NCBI RefSeq assembly: GCF_026745355.1
Contig: NC_079202.1
Span: 40,193,322 to 40,257,321 of the forward strand
DNA length: 64,000 nucleotides
Direction of reading: 5' to 3'
DNA from: Beta vulgaris subsp. vulgaris
Lineage: Eukaryota > Streptophyta > Magnoliopsida > Caryophyllales > Amaranthaceae
Shown here in pieces: positions 46,926 through 56,037 of the stretch. The translations under genes and the position numbers were made by a program. Each line of letters opens with the position of its first letter. The first letter of the stretch is position 1. A model generated the notes under the pieces. The model was not told where the DNA came from, searched no databases, and was given only the letters and a program-made list of their open reading frames with translations.

Positions 46926-47709
46926 TGTTTGGGCCCATTTCTTGGACCAGCCCACCTATGCCAAAGTTATTAGAATACCCCTACAACTAGGTAAGCCAGT
47001 CCTCCACCAGCTGGAGCTGACTAAAATACCCTCATTTATTGGGGCTCGTATCCTCTATAACTAGGGGTTGTCTCATTAGACAAAGGTAAGCAATTGGAAG
47101 CTACAAAAATCCAGAGTATCTCTCTCTACATTGATCACTTTCTCTCTCTACCTTAATCATTTGCTGACTTGAGCGTCGGAGGGGCGATCCCAAGATCACC
47201 CCAGAGGTAGGCTAACCTTGTTTTGCAGGATTCCGATGTACGGATAACGGAGCTCAAGCGTACCTTCTTAGGGCCTACAACAAGTCTCTCAAGTCACATT
47301 AGCATCTTCAATTTCTTAGCAGATACACCATCATTTAAACATACTTTATTGCAGATTTGTAGTACATAAAGGATCACATTTTACTCCACTTGATTTCTAA
47401 GAGTCCCATACGCCATATTGACATTTCATCAGCCCATGTCGGCCGTGTATCAGCCATAGTAGCTATGCACCAGCCATTTGCATGGCCTATATCATCAGAG
47501 GCTTACGTCTGATTCAACCTACCCTCTCATTCAACCTATAAAATGATAAAACTCATGTCTCATTCAACCTACCCTCTTATTCAACCTATAAAATGATCAA
47601 ACTCACGTCTCATTCAGCCTACCCTCTCATTCAACCTATAAAATGATAAAACTCACGTCTCATTCAACCTACCCTCTAAAACTCTAGGCACACCACAAGG
47701 ATTGTTGCA
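46926..47709 (+). repeat. 3' LTR of the non-coding Tat-type element
   Basis: It has the shared LTR blocks and ends GGATTGTTGCA. The start is uncertain; TGTTTGGGCCCATTTC at 46926 is the best TG start. At 47531-47680 three copies of a 50-bp unit (TCAACCTATAAAATGATAAA...) replace the single copy in the left LTR. The last ~25 bp seen in the left LTR are missing. Confidence 0.65.
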
Positions 47710-48552
47710 ATTAAATAGAACAAATATTTATCTATTTCTTAAGAAATGGATAAAGTATCATCTATAATCCATTAGTAGTATTTTTATAAGAACACAATTA
47801 AATTTTCTCGTCTCATTTTTTTCTCCACCCAATCGGCCACCACTAATAAAGCAAAATTACCAATCCAACAAACTAGAAAATTGATAAAATTATCAAAATT
47901 TGAACAATAAAGCCACAAACGCATAGGCGATTATTGGTATTAGGAATACACAAGGGCTTCAAATTAAAGAATTGCCTGTAAATTGCTGTTAAAAATGGCG
48001 ATTATTGGTATCGATTTCTCCCAAAATGATTTTACTGGGCAGAATGAAATTGTGAATTTTGATGAATATATCCATGCCGTCTTCTAGAATGAAATTGAGA
48101 CTGAGGGATAAACTTCATCGGAAATGAGGGTCGAAGCTGGATACTGAAGGGGAAATCGGAGGTGCGAGCGAGTGCTTTTGTACAGTACTTAGAGTTCAGC
48201 TACATCTATTGAAAAGTAAAAGAAAAGGGTTTACGGTTTTTATTTATGTTCTATGTGTAGAGAGTACTGCTCCTAATTTCTAGCCAAATAAACGATCTAT
48301 AAGATAATTATTTTGACATATTTTTTATTATTAATTTTGAACACCACATTGCTTTTGACAAAATAATAATAAAATAACACATACTAATTTCATATCAATG
48401 ATAACACACATTAAGATAATTATTTTAGTATATATATTATCAATACAAGCTAAGATAGCAGTTCTGATGTTATAAAACGTTAATTTTAGACTTTACATTA
48501 CAGTTGCTAAGAGTTAATGTAGGGGTTTTATCTTTATCCCTTTTTTGTAGTG
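47710..48552 (-). other. CACTA-2 right (5') terminal part
   Basis: AT-rich, with ATAACAC / GTTATA motifs from 48370 to 48480 and the TTTTTTGTAGTG end. No gene. The stretch 47990-48190 looks like a leader (GCGATTATTGGTATCGATTT) but codes nothing recognisable. Confidence 0.45.
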
Positions 48553-48555
48553 GGT

Positions 48556-49079
48556 CCCAATACTAAAATATATGTATATATACAAAAGAGGAAAATTTGG
48601 ATGACAAAAAGAACTCCTTAACATTTCGAAAGCATAAAACAGACCACGTAGGATTGTCACATGATTAATTTTATTTTTATTTTTGTAAAAGAAAGGAGTT
48701 TACATAAATTTAAATACTAATAAGGAGTTCTAGATATAGGGAAATTGGTGATTGATTTTGATTTTTCTTTAATAATTCTATATACTTCTGTATCTCAAAT
48801 TTTTTTATCTTTTTCGTTTTTTTAAATGTTTTCCTTATTAGCTCTATTTTCATTTTTTATATATTTTTGTAATTAGGGTTTGTAAAATATTATTTTTATT
48901 GAATATATGGTGGTTTCATTTAGTTGCTTTTGTGTTGTTATTGTACTTCAATGTTGCAATAGTCTCCTTGGATGAGAGAATGAGAATAGATGGGTTAGTT
49001 GTCTATTTTATTATTTCAAATTTATTGGCAAAATGCAAAAAAAAAAATAAAAAAATAAAAAAATTGCCTCTACCAGGAC
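48556..49079. other. Interval between CACTA-2 and the next CACTA terminus
   Basis: AT-rich, no gene. It probably belongs to the element that ends at 49359. The small frame at 48899-49141 is not supported. Confidence 0.4.
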
Positions 49080-49359
49080 CTATTGCTGTGATTTTGGGCA
49101 ATAACCGCAGCAATAAACCAAGAAATTGTTGCGGTTCCTAGCCAAAACCGCAACTATACGTTGTACTTTTCAAAATAAAAAATAAACCTATTACTGCAGT
49201 TTCGCTCAGAAACCACAACAATATGTTGAGATATTGTTGGGGTTCAAAACCGCAACAATATATTAATTACTTATGGCTGCCCCCGTAATTGCTGCGCGGC
49301 TAAAACTGTCGCAATAGGCCATTTAATGACCGCAGCAATAAGCATTTATTCTACTAGTG
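49080..49359 (-). mobile_element. Right terminus of another CACTA element
   Basis: It ends TTATTCTACTAGTG, i.e. CACTAGTAGAATAAATGC on the minus strand. Subterminal repeats ATTGCTGCGGTT / AACCGCAACAAT occur at least eight times between 49080 and 49345. It is joined to integrase sequence of the next element; AAT follows. Its other end is not found in the window. Confidence 0.75.
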
Positions 49360-49624
49360 AATCCATCCCACACTTATGAAATGGTAATACTGCTTGTATG
49401 GTTGTTAAGGGGTTGTTTGGGGACTGAGGGATGTCTCCGCGGAATTGGCACTTGGGACACTTCCTTACTATGTCAACGTCATCTTCCTTGACGGTAGGCC
49501 AGTAATACCCGGCTCTCAAGGCTTTCCCAGCTATGGTCATGGCTCCTGGATGGCTGTTGCAAGCCCCCTCGTGAATTTCCAGAAGGATGTAATTGCCTTC
49601 GAAGGGTGTAACACACTTCAACAA
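49346..49624 (-). pseudogene. Tat integrase N-terminal fragment
   Basis: The zinc-binding HHCC region is clear: HEGACNSHPGAM ... CPKCQFRGD, then TTIQAVLPFHKCGMD, where the catalytic core would begin. The sequence breaks exactly there because of the CACTA insertion. The final residues of the frame after GMD come from the CACTA end. Confidence 0.85.
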
Positions 49625-49815
49625 AGGGTGAGTGTCGAATTTTTTTTACAAGTTCCCTTCATGGCAGATGAACCATCCAAGCTTCTTCTTTAAGGCTTAT
49701 TCTTCTTTCTCTCCCCGGGGTAGCATGTTATCCCGTAGATAGCTTATGATTCCCTCCATCCAGGTCTCTATTCTATTCAAAGTGTGGACCTAGAGTGAGT
49801 TAATGCTCGGTTGTT

Positions 49816-50640
49816 CTAGGACTTGCCAGATGATGGTTCGTGGAACGAGTCCTTCCGCTGAGCTTGCCATACTAGCCAACGCATCTGCTCGTTGATTTTA
49901 CATCTCGGGAAGTGATGAATGTTGAATGATGACAGTTGTTTGATAAGATCTCGGGTCTCATTGAGGTACATCCTCATATTATCATCCCTGGCCTCGTACT
50001 CCCCTGAGACATGCCCCATTGTAAGATGCAAATAAAACATGGTCGTAGCTGTCTGGGATCCCAAGTTGATACAAATCTGAAGACCGATGATCAGAGCTTC
50101 GTATTCCGCCTCATTATTGAGGCCAGAAAGTCGAATTTTACTATGTATTCCGTCTTATCCTCGAGTGGGGGAATGATTACCAGCCCGGTACCACTCTCCG
50201 ATTCGATGGTAGAGCCATCCACTTGTAGTTCCGACGATCCTATCTCTTCTTTGTCAATGGGTCGGGAGCTACATTTACTGATAAAATCTGCTAATGTCCG
50301 GGCCTTGATTGCTCTTCGAGGCTCATAGTCTAGCCTAAAATCAGCTAATTGATTCGCCCATTAAGTCATCTGCGTTGAGTGATTTCTGTTTTCGATCATT
50401 TTCTTGATAGGTTGTCCGGTGAGGACCTTGATTGGGTGTGCTTGGAAATATGGTTTCCACTTCCGATACGCCATTAGTAACGCAAAAACTATCTTCTCCA
50501 TCTGGCTATACCTAGCTTTAGCCTCTCGGCAGGCATGACTGATGAAGTAAACCGGGTGCTGAGTTCCTTCTCTCTCAACCACAAGCAGGACGTTGAGAGC
50601 ATATTCCGATACCGACGGATAAATTTAGAGTGTTTCCCTC
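49816..50640 (-). pseudogene. Tat RNase H and second (archaeal-type) RNase H
   Basis: The first RNase H shows EREGTQHPVYFISHACREAK then ARYSQMEKIVFALLMAYRKW (50582-50420). A second domain follows, with ARTLADFISKCSSRP and LQVDGSTIESESGTGLVIIP near 50310-50150 and the NINEQMRWL-like DALASM region near 49870. Stops separate the parts (for example near 50360). The LQVDGS motif is the start of the archaeal-type RNase H of Tat elements. Confidence 0.75.
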
Positions 50641-50683
50641 GACAAGGGGGATATGAGCTTGGGTAAGGTCGCCAAGTGTTGTT

Positions 50684-51706
50684 TCAGCTGTTGGAAAGCT
50701 TGTTCCCCCTCGTTATCCCAGTCAAACTCTTTCCACTTGAGCGTTGGAAGAATAGTAGGCTCTTATCCGCTAAGCGGGATAGGAAGCGGCGCAACGCTGC
50801 TAGGCACCATGTGAGCTTCTGAGCTTCTCTTACATTTCTTGAAGAGGACATGTTCGAAATTGCATTGATTTTGTTGGGATTTGCGTTAATTTGTCTCTCA
50901 TCCACCAGGAACCCGAGGCACTTCTCCCCTTTCACCCCGAACACACAATTCTTCATATTCAGCTTCATATTATGGCTTCATAGGGTGTTTAGTGTTTCTC
51001 TCAGATCCCCGATGTGGTTAGTACTCCTCTTGCTCTTAACGATCATGTCGTCCACATATACTTTAACCTTTCTCCCGATTTGCTCCTCAAAGACCTTGTT
51101 GATTGTTTGTTGGTAGGTAGCTTCTGCGTTTTTCAGCCCGAAAGACATAGTTTTCTATCAATACACGCCCTGAGCTGTGACAAATGCGGTGTGTATTCGG
51201 TCTTTTTCCGCCACCAGAATTTGATGGTATCCCGTGTTGGCATCCATAAAACTGAGTAACTCGGAACCGACGATCAAATCTACTAGCCTATCAATCTTGG
51301 GAAGTGGAAGGGGGTGATTGTCTTTGGGACATGCTTTGTTTAAGTCAGTGAAGTCGACATAGATGCGCCAAGCTCCACTGGCTTTCTTTACCAACACCAC
51401 ATTGGCCAGCCACTCTATGTATTGACACTCCTTAATGATTCTCGCCTCTAGCAACTTCTTGACTTCTGCATCTGCTTTTGCATTCCACTTAGGCCCTTGA
51501 TGCATAAGTTTCTGATTGATGGGGCGGAATCCTTCGTTGATATTGAGCTCGTGGGATGCGAAGTTGGGGTCCATCCCCTGCATGTCGGAGTTGGAGTAGG
51601 CAAACACATCTTTGTAATCCCGCAAGGTATTGATGAGTTTTTCATTAATCTTGGGATTGAGGCCTGTGCCAACCCTAACAACCTGCCCGAGATCTTCATC
51701 GATCAC
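50684..51706 (-). pseudogene. Tat reverse transcriptase, frameshifted
   Basis: Motifs in order: VFAYSNSDMQGMDPNFASHE (upstream linker), KLLEARIIKECQYIEWLANV, WRIYVDFTDLNKACPKDNHP and FMDANTGYHQI (51706-51158). Then, after a break, VYVDD lies on the minus strand at about 51060-51045, the catalytic site. KMNMKNCVFGVKGEKCLGFL-like sequence follows (50968-50684). RT copies RNA to DNA. At least one stop or shift falls near 51155. Confidence 0.85.
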
Positions 51707-52065
51707 TACTTCTTCATCCTCCTCAACCAGCTGGGGTCGCTCGTATGACTTCGAATTTTCTGAAATGTAGACCCCGAGACTTCTCTCTTCCTCTTCTTCT
51801 CATTCCGTTTCTCAGACGTATTCGTTTTAGAACTATTTGTATAACACTCCCGGGTAGTTTGTTGGCCCCCATATATTTTCCCGACTTGTTTCATCCGTTT
51901 CGTACTATAAGAGTAGTTGGTATACCAAGATGGCCGCTTTGATCTTGTTGATTGTGGGACTACCCATGATGGAATTGTAAGGTAGCAGGGTATCGACCAC
52001 CAGAAAGTCGACTGTTAGGCTTTTTCCCTTCTATCTCTCTCTGTCTCTGAGTCTTACCGCTAAAT

Positions 52066-52353
52066 TCACAACCTGAGAGGGTAGACAGATCCTCCCCCGA
52101 AGCCTATTAGTGGCTGCCTGGTCGGGGTGACATCCTTTTCGGTGTGCTTAAGCGTGCGTAAACAGTCTAGGGTAATGATGTCCCCTGAGGAACCACTATT
52201 GACTAAAATCCTCTTAACTCGGGAGTTAGCGATTTTCATTTCTATCACGAGGGGGTCTTCATGGGGGGTATGAACGTTCTGGTCAAGCTCCCCTAATGTC
52301 ATGACGGGACACCCTGCCTTCACTGGCTCAATTTCTAAAATGTGCTTCTTCAT
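52066..52353 (-). pseudogene. Tat protease with altered active site
   Basis: The frame contains RVKRILVNSGSSGDIITLDC, where the family has V-D-T/S-G-S-S. The catalytic Asp is Asn here, so this copy could not cleave its polyprotein. The interval 51710-52065 links protease to RT and has no clean frame. Confidence 0.75.
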
Positions 52354-52356
52354 TGA

Positions 52357-53700
52357 TTAGAGGTGAACCTTGCGGGCTCGACCAGTTGGGCCACCCGAGG
52401 CATGGCCTCCTGCTATCACCCCGACATACGCGTCGGTATTATCGCTGTCATATTTTGTTTCCTTCTCCTTTCCTTTTTCATCCCGTGAGTGGTTGATATA
52501 CCTATTCAACTTCCCTTGGTTGGCTAAGTGATCCAGGGCCTTCTTCAATTCTCGACAATCCTTTGTGGTATGGCCACATTCCCGATGATACTCACACCAA
52601 AGTCTCTGATCGTTTCAGGTCAAGGTAGACCTCACGTCTATTTCTGTTGAAGCGGGGATCAATTCCATTACCTGTAGATCTCGGGAGGAGTTGTTGGTTG
52701 TTCTTTGCGTTCTTGTTGGATTCTCAGCAGGGTTTCTTTCTTTCTCTTCTTTGACTTCTCTTCGACATGCTTGCAAATGTCTGAGGCCTGGATGAACTTC
52801 TGGGCACGACTCATAGCTTCCATGAAGGTGGTGACTTCATTCTCCGCCAAGGACCATCTGAACATGCCTGGCCAGAGTCCTGACATTAAGGCGGTGAATG
52901 CCACCCCATCTTGATGGTCGGAAATCTTCAATGACTCTTCATTGAACCTCTTGATATAGTCAGCTAGGCTTTCGTGCTCCTGTTGCTTGATAGACATTAA
53001 GTGAATGCTTGTCTTCTTATGTCGGCGCCCAACGATGAAGTGTTGGTGGAACCTTCCTTCTAATACTGAGAAGTTGGTGATAATGCCATAATAGAGACCC
53101 GAGAACCAACTGAGGGAAACCCCTTTGAGGGTTGTCGAAAGTATCGATACCAAGTGGCCTCGCACTCAGTTTGCACACTCATATGGGATTTATAAGCCGC
53201 CATGTGATCCTCAGGATCGTTGTTACCCGAGTATTGCTCGATCCAAAGTACTTTATCTTTTTAAGGATTAGGGACATCCATGATCTCCCGACTGAAAGGA
53301 GTGATGAAGTTGGGTACTCCTCAGTTAATCAAGATCAGACGCGAGCCTTATTCCGGGGGGGGGGGGTCCGGAGTCTCCTTCATCCTCGTCCCTCGTCTTC
53401 TTGGACCCATAGAGGAATCCTTCTCTCCCCCTACGGGAGGTCCGAGAATGGGCTTATTCCTCCAGATTAGTCTTTTCTCGGTTCGCTCCTCTTTTGTTAT
53501 TGAGTAAGTTCCAAGCATCCTGCTCCATCCTTCGCCTGCGATTTTCCTCGATGATCCATTAGGCATCCGAATTTGGTGTCCTTTAGGAAATATCCTGTTG
53601 GGAGATCTCTCTCCCCGCTCGTTTTTTGTCCCGGTTGAGAACGTGAGCGTTGAGACCATCCCTGATCCGATGTTCTCCCTGAGTGATCTCTCGGGGTGCC
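52357..53700 (-). pseudogene. Tat gag, frameshifted
   Basis: The main gag block (53165-52668) shows LKGVSLSWFSGLYYG, FSVLEGRFHQHFIVGRRHKK, SLADYIKRFNEESLKI and FTALMSGLWPGMFRWSL, typical of the retrotransposon-gag domain of Tat elements. Upstream, near 53240-53165, DPEDHMAAYKSHM-like sequence is readable. A Lys/Arg-rich C-terminal part (52548-52357) leads to protease. The G/C run at 53354-53364 interrupts the N-terminal frame. Confidence 0.8.
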
Positions 53701-54002
53701 CCTTAGTTTAGTTATAGGATTCCCGTTATGAGCTCCTGTAAACTTTGCTGCATATTACCGTTCCGCTGCTGGGCTATCCTTTCTATATTAGCCACTATTA
53801 TGGGAGCCGGGTTTGATGGCTCTCGGGGGATGGAGTGCTCTTCATTTCAGGGGGTTGATCCTTCATCGTGTATGGGTAAGGATTTGACCAGCACATGGGG
53901 TTGTTGGGACTGAATCGGTGTGGGTTGACGTGATAGTGAAGCTCAGGTTGTCTTCTTTCGGGGTGCCATGTTGCTCTTAGTACGTGACTTTGAGATGTAT
54001 TG
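53701..54002 (-). other. Tat element leader
   Basis: Untranslated sequence between the primer-binding site and gag. No separate gene. Confidence 0.5.
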
Positions 54003-54020
54003 TCCCCACATACAGCGCCA
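54003..54020 (-). other. Primer-binding site of Tat element
   Basis: The minus strand reads TGGCGCTGTATGTGGGGA, the usual Tat-lineage primer site, just inside the LTR. Confidence 0.8.
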
Positions 54021-54442
54021 AACTATTTCGACTAAGAAACTAGTCAAAAGAGTGATGTATTACCATTGAGAGTAAAATCTCGAATTAGAAAGTGATCCCG
54101 AGTCTTGTCACTTGAAGTCTTGCAAAACAAGGAAAACTGGCCGGGGGGTGTTGAAAGCCCCTCCGACGCTCAAGTCAGTGCTGGGTTAGAGAGAGAAAGT
54201 GAGCAATTGTAGACATAGATGCTCTGAATTTTGATAGGTGAGAACTGAATACCTGTTCGTTGATGAGACTGTTGGTATTTATAGTGTTGGGGGATTCCCA
54301 GACAAGTAACCCTTTTGGGGGAACATCTTGGGAGTGAGGAAAGCTGTCTCCTTTTTATGGTAAAGTTGTTTTCTATCTCAAGGAGTTGGTGGGTCCCTTG
54401 AGAGCATGGGAGGATGATCCTTTATCTAGGCTTCGTAAGACA
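54021..54442 (-). repeat. Tat 5' LTR
   Basis: It starts TGTCTTACGAAGCC on the minus strand and contains a TATA box CTATAAATA (54274-54284). It shares the TGACTTGAGCGTCGGAGGGG block and the CTTGTTTTGCAAGA block with the LTRs at 38.6 and 47.2 kb. The outer border is chosen from the TG start only; no second LTR is available to confirm it. Confidence 0.65.
54274..54284 (-). promoter_or_regulatory. TATA box in Tat LTR
   Basis: CTATAAATACC on the minus strand, ~160 bp into the LTR and ~100 bp before the conserved GAGCGTCGG block. It is a likely core promoter. Confidence 0.55.
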
Positions 54443-54990
54443 CCCTTGGTCCAAAGTATGGGTCTAAATATGATCCATTTATAAGATAGTTTAACAACTT
54501 ATGAAATATATTTAGTTTTAGATGAATAATAACATACTCTTTTCGTTTTCTTTTGTTGTTCCTGTATTCCCCATTGAGAAATTGCAATATGTTTTTCCTA
54601 TTTTTAATCTTTTCATACATATTGTAACTTAATGACTTAAATGACCCACTTGTTTTCAAATGCAATAAATGTGTGCACACTATTTAGTAGTCATGCTTTG
54701 CTCTCTTCTACCGCTTAAACTTTTGTCTCATTCGTTTTCTAACATAGATTAAATCAAAAAGCTAGAGTCTTTATTTCTAACTAATTTATTTTTTTTAAAT
54801 AGTGAATTTTCTTCCTAGATCTTAATAAAAACAATATAGAAATAAAGGGCGTATTATTTTCTCTTTGTTTAAAATACACATAAAAAATAGATATAAGAAT
54901 AAATTATTATATGTGATTTTATCATTTTGAGCATTACGTGTAGTTTAAAGAACTAAACAAAATCCATTTTTCAAAATCTTAGCCTTACTC
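54443..54990. other. AT-rich intergenic DNA
   Basis: No gene or element boundary recognised. Confidence 0.5.
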
Positions 54991-54999
54991 AATTGAATG

Positions 55000-56024
55000 G
55001 AAAATAATCCAGCCCTTAAGCGGTCTTCTTCAAATGAGTTATTGAATAATATAACCTTTTGGTGCTATATTCTCATAACGGTCCTTGATCGATTTGTGAC
55101 CGGTATAACAGGTCAAGTGTGACATGTGTTACACTCTCATTGGTTAGACTATTTTTTAAATTTAATAACCCTTCTTTTTTCTACCTTACTAGCCACCATG
55201 ATTCCCTTGCCATGTTCATCTTTCCTCTCCCTCCACCACCCATTCCCTTGTCCTATTTAAAGAAACTGATTTGAAGGCACTAACCTACCTTTTTAAATCT
55301 GACTTGAAGAAACTGACCACAAATATCACACCACCATCACAAGCACCGCCACACCACCTAATTTAAAGAAACCAATTAACCACAAACACCACCAACAATG
55401 ATCTTCCAAAGAGTACATCAATTGCCACCGCTACGATGATGAACACAACACTACAACCATCGTTGGAAAAGATAAAAATCGCACGACTACCACCACCATA
55501 ACCACGACGAAGAAGCAATTCGAGGAGAAATTGCACCTCCACCACCACTGATAATGACGACAAGCACCACTTACCACCGCTCGAAGTGAGCGCACGACCA
55601 CCACGCCAAAGACAACACGATTGGAGGAGAAAGACAAGAGGAAGAGATAGAGGCGACGACTAAGAAAGATTGAGTTGGTGAAGTTTGAATACATGGCGAT
55701 GAGAGGTGGCGCGATGGCGATAACGACGGCAAAGTACATTTGAAAGAAAGAAGATGAATTAGGGTTTTGCTAGCGGTGAACCTAGACCACCATGCTCCTT
55801 GCAGCATGATAGAATTTTCAGCTGGTGGTTGGGGTGGGAATCGGTGGAAGGGGGAGTACAGGGAAATTAGTAGGAGGTGGGGAAACTTTTACCTGAAGTT
55901 CCGATCACCAGGGACCATTATGAGAAGATATCACCAAATTGTTGAAATATTCGAAAATAAATCATAAGTGGGACTGTTTTAAGAAGATCGCTTAAAAGGT
56001 TAGATTATTAAAATCCAATTTACC
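55000..56024. mobile_element. Mutator-type non-autonomous element, ~1 kb
   Basis: AATTGAATG is present at 54991-54999 and 56025-56033, a 9-bp duplication as made by Mutator-like elements. The ends are inverted: ATAATCCAGCCCTTAAGCGG and, from the right, ATAATCTAACCTTTTAAGCG, continuing TCTTCTTMAAA. About 16 bp at the left extremity seem lost. The interior at 55180-55850 is richer in GC, with CACCACCAC runs, and might be captured sequence, but I recognise no gene. Confidence 0.65.
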
Positions 56025-56037
56025 AATTGAATGAAAA

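Larger units (their letters stand above)
38570..47709 (+). mobile_element. Non-coding Tat-type LTR element (large derivative)
   Basis: Direct repeats at 38570-39069 and ~47098-47709 are LTRs. A TTTGGCGCC primer-binding motif after the left one sets plus orientation. The interior holds no gag or pol, only arrays of short repeats rich in hairpins, plus a later solo LTR. The LTRs share TGACTTGAGCGTCGGAGGGG and CTTGTTTTGCA blocks with the LTR of the Tat-lineage element at 54 kb, so it is a non-autonomous relative. The left LTR lacks ~170 bp of its 5' part compared with the right one. Confidence 0.7.
35322..48552 (-). mobile_element. CACTA-2: CACTA element with captured host exons and nested LTR elements
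   Basis: The left end is CACTACTACAAAGAGCAAAG and the right end on the minus strand is CACTACAAAAAAGGGATAAA; the next ~10 bases (AAGATAAA) also agree. GGT lies on both sides (35319-35321 and 48553-48555), a 3-bp duplication. ATAACA / TGTTAT motifs repeat near both ends. It has no transposase. It contains minus-strand exon fragments of SecA and a SNF2 gene, a probable Ulp1-like tail exon, and a large non-coding LTR element. Most of its length is the inserted LTR material (38570-47709). Non-autonomous. Confidence 0.65.
49360..54442 (-). mobile_element. Tat-lineage Ty3/gypsy retrotransposon, 3' part missing
   Basis: Order on the minus strand: LTR, primer-binding site, gag, protease, RT, RNase H, a second (archaeal-type) RNase H and the start of integrase. 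The dual RNase H marks the Tat/Ogre group. It ends abruptly in integrase at the CACTA terminus, and the remaining integrase and 3' LTR are not in the window. Confidence 0.85.

Noticed and set aside
48899..49141. 80-codon plus-strand frame
   Set aside because: Crosses an A-rich run and CACTA subterminal repeats; no similarity.
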